Assembly (NCBI GenBank): GCA_049115575.1
Contig: JAGDZU010000004.1
Coordinates: forward strand, 496,001 to 560,000
Direction: 5' to 3'
From: JAHEKB01 sp049115575
GTDB taxonomy: Bacteria > Bacteroidota > Bacteroidia > NS11-12g > UBA9320
Length of the DNA stretch: 64,000 bases
The translations under genes were made by a program, and so were the position numbers. The first letter of the stretch is position 1; each line of letters starts with the position of its first letter. The notes under the pieces are model-generated. The model was not told the origin of the DNA. It saw only the letters and a program-made list of their open reading frames with translations, and made no database searches. Of the stretch, positions 61,315 through 64,000 are shown one piece after another.

Positions 61315-61958
61315 TGGAATTTCTAAACGAACAACTCTCTAAATATTCAGAAGACCACACAAGTCCTGAATCCTCTCTACTTGCAGATCTCAATAGAGAC
61401 ACTTATGCCAATGTTCTAATTCCCAGAATGCTATCAGGGCATTTACAAGGCAGAGTTTTAAGCATGATTTCTAAAATGCTTCAACCGAAAACTGTGCTGG
61501 AAATAGGCACTTATACAGGTTATTCGGCACTCTGTCTAGCAGAAGGTCTTCAAAGCGGAGGGAGCTTGCATACCATAGACATAAATGAGGAGTTAGAGGA
61601 TAGAACACGCTCATTCTTTAATAAATCTGATTATTCCGAACAAATCCACTTCCACATTGGTAACGCATTGGAAATTATACCAGCCTTGGCAACTTCTTTT
61701 GACCTTGTCTTTATTGATGCCGACAAGGAGAACTATCTGAATTATTACAAAATGTTGATTGACGATTTACCATCAGGTGCTATCCTCATTGCAGATAATG
61801 TGCTTTGGAGTGGCAAAGTGCTAGACCCTCAGTCTTTAGAAAACGACCTAGAAACCAAAGCACTTCATGAGTTTAATAAATTCATCCAAGCAGACAGCAG
61901 AGTAGAAAATGTACTAATGCCTATTCGTGATGGTTTAATGGTGATTAGGAAGAAGTAG
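61314..61958 (+). CDS. Class I SAM-dependent O-methyltransferase
   Basis: The 214-residue protein has the SAM motif VLEIGTYTGYSALCLAEGL and DLVFIDADKENY plus LIADNVLWSGKVLDP, typical of the catechol/caffeoyl-CoA-type O-methyltransferase family. The start overlaps the previous stop by one base (TAATG), closing the mutL operon. Confidence 0.92.
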   Translation: MEFLNEQLSKYSEDHTSPESSLLADLNRDTYANVLIPRMLSGHLQGRVLSMISKMLQPKTVLEIGTYTGYSALCLAEGLQSGGSLHTIDINEELEDRTRSFFNKSDYSEQIHFHIGNALEIIPALATSFDLVFIDADKENYLNYYKMLIDDLPSGAILIADNVLWSGKVLDPQSLENDLETKALHEFNKFIQADSRVENVLMPIRDGLMVIRKK

Positions 61959-61968
61959 ACTTCCTATT

Positions 61969-62865
61969 CTAACCCTGAATCCTTAAAAAGGCATCACTAG
62001 CATTAAGCTTATCCAACATACCTTCATATTGCGGGCCAAAAGAAAAATGACCTGCCAATACTTCTTCAGACACGGCAATGAGTTGAGATCTATTGCTGCA
62101 AAACTCCGCCAATTGCTTTTCTTCTATTCCTAGTTGCGCTTCCTTTCCTGCTTCAAAATAGTTAATGTCTTCCCATAAAGATCTATGAAAAAGCATGGCT
62201 CCTATGCTAAATCTATGAGGGCATATGCTATAGTTTTGGCCACTATTAAACAACTCCGTTGCTGTTTTATCTATAGGTGTGACAAGGTCCCATAAGTATG
62301 AAGCTGCCTTAGGATTAGACCACGCTTCCACTTGCATACATGCAGATTTAGCTGTTCCAAATTGGCTTTCATATTCATTTGTTTTGCCTAGCAGTCTTAA
62401 TAAGCGATGGTAACTATAACCATTCACATTAATGAGGGGTGCAGCAAAAGCATAATCATGAGAATTATCATTATCCAAAAGTTTAAGAAGCGCCGACATT
62501 CTTTCGAAATATCCCTTACAAATAATTATGTCCTCATCCAACTTATGAATGAAGCTTGCATGAGGATGTTCCTTTATAACTAAATTAATCGCTATGGAAA
62601 TCTTGTTTTGATGGCAAAGCAAAATGCTCCAACCATTCTTATCTGCCTTGGCTTCTAGTTCCGGATGTGATTTAAAACCAGGACAAACTATACAGACATC
62701 TAAATTCTTTGATACAAACTTCTCTAAGCGCCCAAAGAAATATGGCCACAACACTTGTTTATAACCACAAACCAATATCACCAAATCTGAGCTTTGAGTT
62801 TGCCTATTCAGAAATTGAAAGGGAGATTTTATGCGATTATCTCGCATAATCTCCTCTCGGCTCAT
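61969..62865 (-). CDS. Glycosyltransferase-like protein (GT-A-like)
   Basis: The 298-residue protein has no signal peptide. FIHKLDEDIIICKGYF resembles the Asp-x-Asp metal/sugar-nucleotide site of GT-A enzymes; the fold region LVILVCGYKQ and CIVCPGF fits the N-terminal half. The C-terminus has a large insertion around NYSICPHRFSIG. Assignment is by pattern only. Confidence 0.65.
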   Translation of the reverse strand: MSREEIMRDNRIKSPFQFLNRQTQSSDLVILVCGYKQVLWPYFFGRLEKFVSKNLDVCIVCPGFKSHPELEAKADKNGWSILLCHQNKISIAINLVIKEHPHASFIHKLDEDIIICKGYFERMSALLKLLDNDNSHDYAFAAPLINVNGYSYHRLLRLLGKTNEYESQFGTAKSACMQVEAWSNPKAASYLWDLVTPIDKTATELFNSGQNYSICPHRFSIGAMLFHRSLWEDINYFEAGKEAQLGIEEKQLAEFCSNRSQLIAVSEEVLAGHFSFGPQYEGMLDKLNASDAFLRIQG

Positions 62866-62923
62866 TCTTTTAATGTATTTGCGATATAAGTTTTGAAAAC
62901 GAGAGATAGGTCAAATATAAAAG

Positions 62924-62967
62924 GGGCTATGAAATTGGTATCATTATGATACTTTATTCCATAGCCC
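62924..62967 (-). terminator. Strong hairpin terminator of the TonB receptor operon
   Basis: GGGCTATG (62924-62931) pairs with CATAGCCC (62960-62967), and inside it GTATCA (62938-62943) pairs with TGATAC (62947-62952). On the minus strand it follows the stop of 62976 and is followed by CCTTTTATATTT, a T-rich run. Confidence 0.7.
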
Positions 62968-62975
62968 GTGAAAAT

Positions 62976-63527
62976 TTATTCTACTTCAACCCTGAAAAGA
63001 ACTTCAACATCAGTTTCGCCAAGATCGCAACTTCCATTTTTAACGTCTGGTTGATGCTTCAGTTGAACATTCAAATCGGTCACTTCTTGCTGTCCTGTTG
63101 TAACAATAGCCTCTAAACCCAGTGGTAAACTGTTTCCATCTATATCTGTAATTGACACACTAAGAGCTCCATTAGAAGTGTAGCATACCAAATGTTCATC
63201 TGCTTCTTCTTCAACTTCTTCTGTAATATCTTCTACAGTACTACCGCTTTCGTCAAGAAAGCGAACTTGAAGTGTGTAGCTGCTGTTGGTATCTAAGCGT
63301 ATAGTGTCATGAGCAGTAGGTTCATTGCCACCTACCCCGTCTGTATCCGCAAATTGAAACATGCGTACATCATTTGAATTGCTGTCATTTGTGAAAGTAA
63401 GTTCCACGGTAGTTATAAGTTCTTCCTCATTAATGTTGGGTGGATCGTCTACTTTATCTGTGCAAGCACAAATGGAGAAGGCGAAAAAAGAAATTAGTAT
63501 TATGCTATATATTATTGAGTTTTTCAT
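62976..63527 (-). CDS. Lipoprotein paired with TonB receptor
   Basis: The 183-residue lipoprotein (CACT lipobox, about residue 20) starts with NEEELITTVELTF and repeats a short D-rich strand pattern (ADTDGVGGNEPTAHDTI). Similar small lipoproteins follow TonB-dependent receptors in Bacteroidota. Its start overlaps the receptor's stop by four bases. Ligand unknown. Confidence 0.85.
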   Translation of the reverse strand: MKNSIIYSIILISFFAFSICACTDKVDDPPNINEEELITTVELTFTNDSNSNDVRMFQFADTDGVGGNEPTAHDTIRLDTNSSYTLQVRFLDESGSTVEDITEEVEEEADEHLVCYTSNGALSVSITDIDGNSLPLGLEAIVTTGQQEVTDLNVQLKHQPDVKNGSCDLGETDVEVLFRVEVE

Positions 63528-64000
63528 GTTTTTAAAGTGTAATTAATTGTTAAATAAAAATTGATGCCCATATCATGGGCGAAATACCTGTAACGGTTCA
63601 TATAATCGCGATAAGTGGTATTTAGTAAATTTCTAACTCCTATGCTAAATCGCATTGAAGTCTCTTTGTATTGAGCTCCAATTTCGGTATCTATAAGAAA
63701 GTAGCTTGGTGGGCTATCTGCAAAGTCTGCACCTGGTTCCACCCTATTTTGTGATGAAGTATAGCTGGCATTCAACCACCAATAGCCATTATACATAAAC
63801 AACTTTTCTGCAAATGAATATTTAAGTTTAGCCTGAAAATTCTGAGCTGGAATTCCATAAATAAATTCATTCGTGATTTGGTCTTTAACCCATAAGGTTG
63901 CTACATTAATTTGACTAGTCCAGCTCCCGAATAGCTTGTATAACATATCGAGCTCTATGCCTGCATATCGCGCATTAGTTTGCACATATCTGAATACAGG
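63524..64000 (-). CDS. TonB-dependent outer-membrane receptor, C-terminal part
   Basis: The frame remains open to the right edge, showing the last about 158 residues. Repeated barrel strands (NAQARYAGIELDMLYK-like start, QAKLKYSF, SMRFSIGVRNLLNTTYRDY) and the final NFYLTINYTLKT are typical of TonB receptors. The N-terminus and plug lie outside the window. Cotranscribed with the lipoprotein. Confidence 0.88.
   Translation of the reverse strand, partial: PVFRYVQTNARYAGIELDMLYKLFGSWTSQINVATLWVKDQITNEFIYGIPAQNFQAKLKYSFAEKLFMYNGYWWLNASYTSSQNRVEPGADFADSPPSYFLIDTEIGAQYKETSMRFSIGVRNLLNTTYRDYMNRYRYFAHDMGINFYLTINYTLKT

Overview
The window is low-GC DNA from a Bacteroidota bacterium, most likely a marine or aquatic member of the Flavobacteriales. 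Evidence: -7 promoter boxes of the TAnnTTTG type (for example 4047-4054), a type IX secretion C-terminal domain on an M4 peptidase, a tmRNA tag reading GESNFAMAA, many short lipoproteins and exported proteins with Bacteroidota-style signal peptides, a fused MoaC-MogA gene, and a TonB-dependent receptor/lipoprotein pair at the right edge. All family assignments come from reading motifs, not from database searches.

Layout. 1-9.5 kb: an exported WD40-caspase protein with an operon partner, an aminopeptidase P, an exported protein of unknown role, formate-tetrahydrofolate ligase and a small exported protein. 9.5-19.5 kb: a dihaem cytochrome c, a molybdenum cofactor operon (moaA, moaCB, moaE, moeB-like, moaD, ModE-type regulator) and, divergent from it, fdhD and a two-subunit NAD-type formate dehydrogenase. 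With fhs nearby, this stretch looks like a formate-handling neighbourhood: formate can be oxidised by the Mo enzyme or fixed onto tetrahydrofolate. 19.5-30.0 kb: mostly envelope proteins, a bestrophin-type channel, a TIGR01777 epimerase, an orphan leader-plus-terminator, and a GT-C glycosyltransferase.

30.1-48.5 kb is accessory DNA in the 3' end of the tmRNA gene. Three copies of the tmRNA 3' end (30120, 46105, 48463) divide it into two tandem elements. Element A (about 16 kb) has a tyrosine integrase at its right end, an excisionase-like HTH protein, 11-bp GTGAAACATTT repeats inside both ends, an exported adhesin-like gene with a barrel gene, and a compact Gabija-like pair (OLD nuclease plus UvrD-like helicase). 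Within it, 36.4-40.8 kb is an integron-like array: five same-strand genes separated by attC-like sites, with the start and end of four cassettes complementary as expected for R' and R''. No integron integrase is visible. Element B (about 2.4 kb) has no integrase, carries its own ACTGACGC repeats inside both ends, and encodes two proteins with HEPN-like RX4H motifs.

48.5-64 kb returns to chromosomal genes: tmRNA, an exported CHAT protease-like protein, a lipoprotein, a secreted M4 metallopeptidase, an alanine/saccharopine dehydrogenase-like enzyme, purQ, a mutL operon (mutL, two rhomboid proteases, an EEP-family protein, an O-methyltransferase), a glycosyltransferase-like protein and the TonB receptor/lipoprotein pair. 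The most interesting material is the cassette array, the tandem tmRNA elements and the HEPN-like pair.
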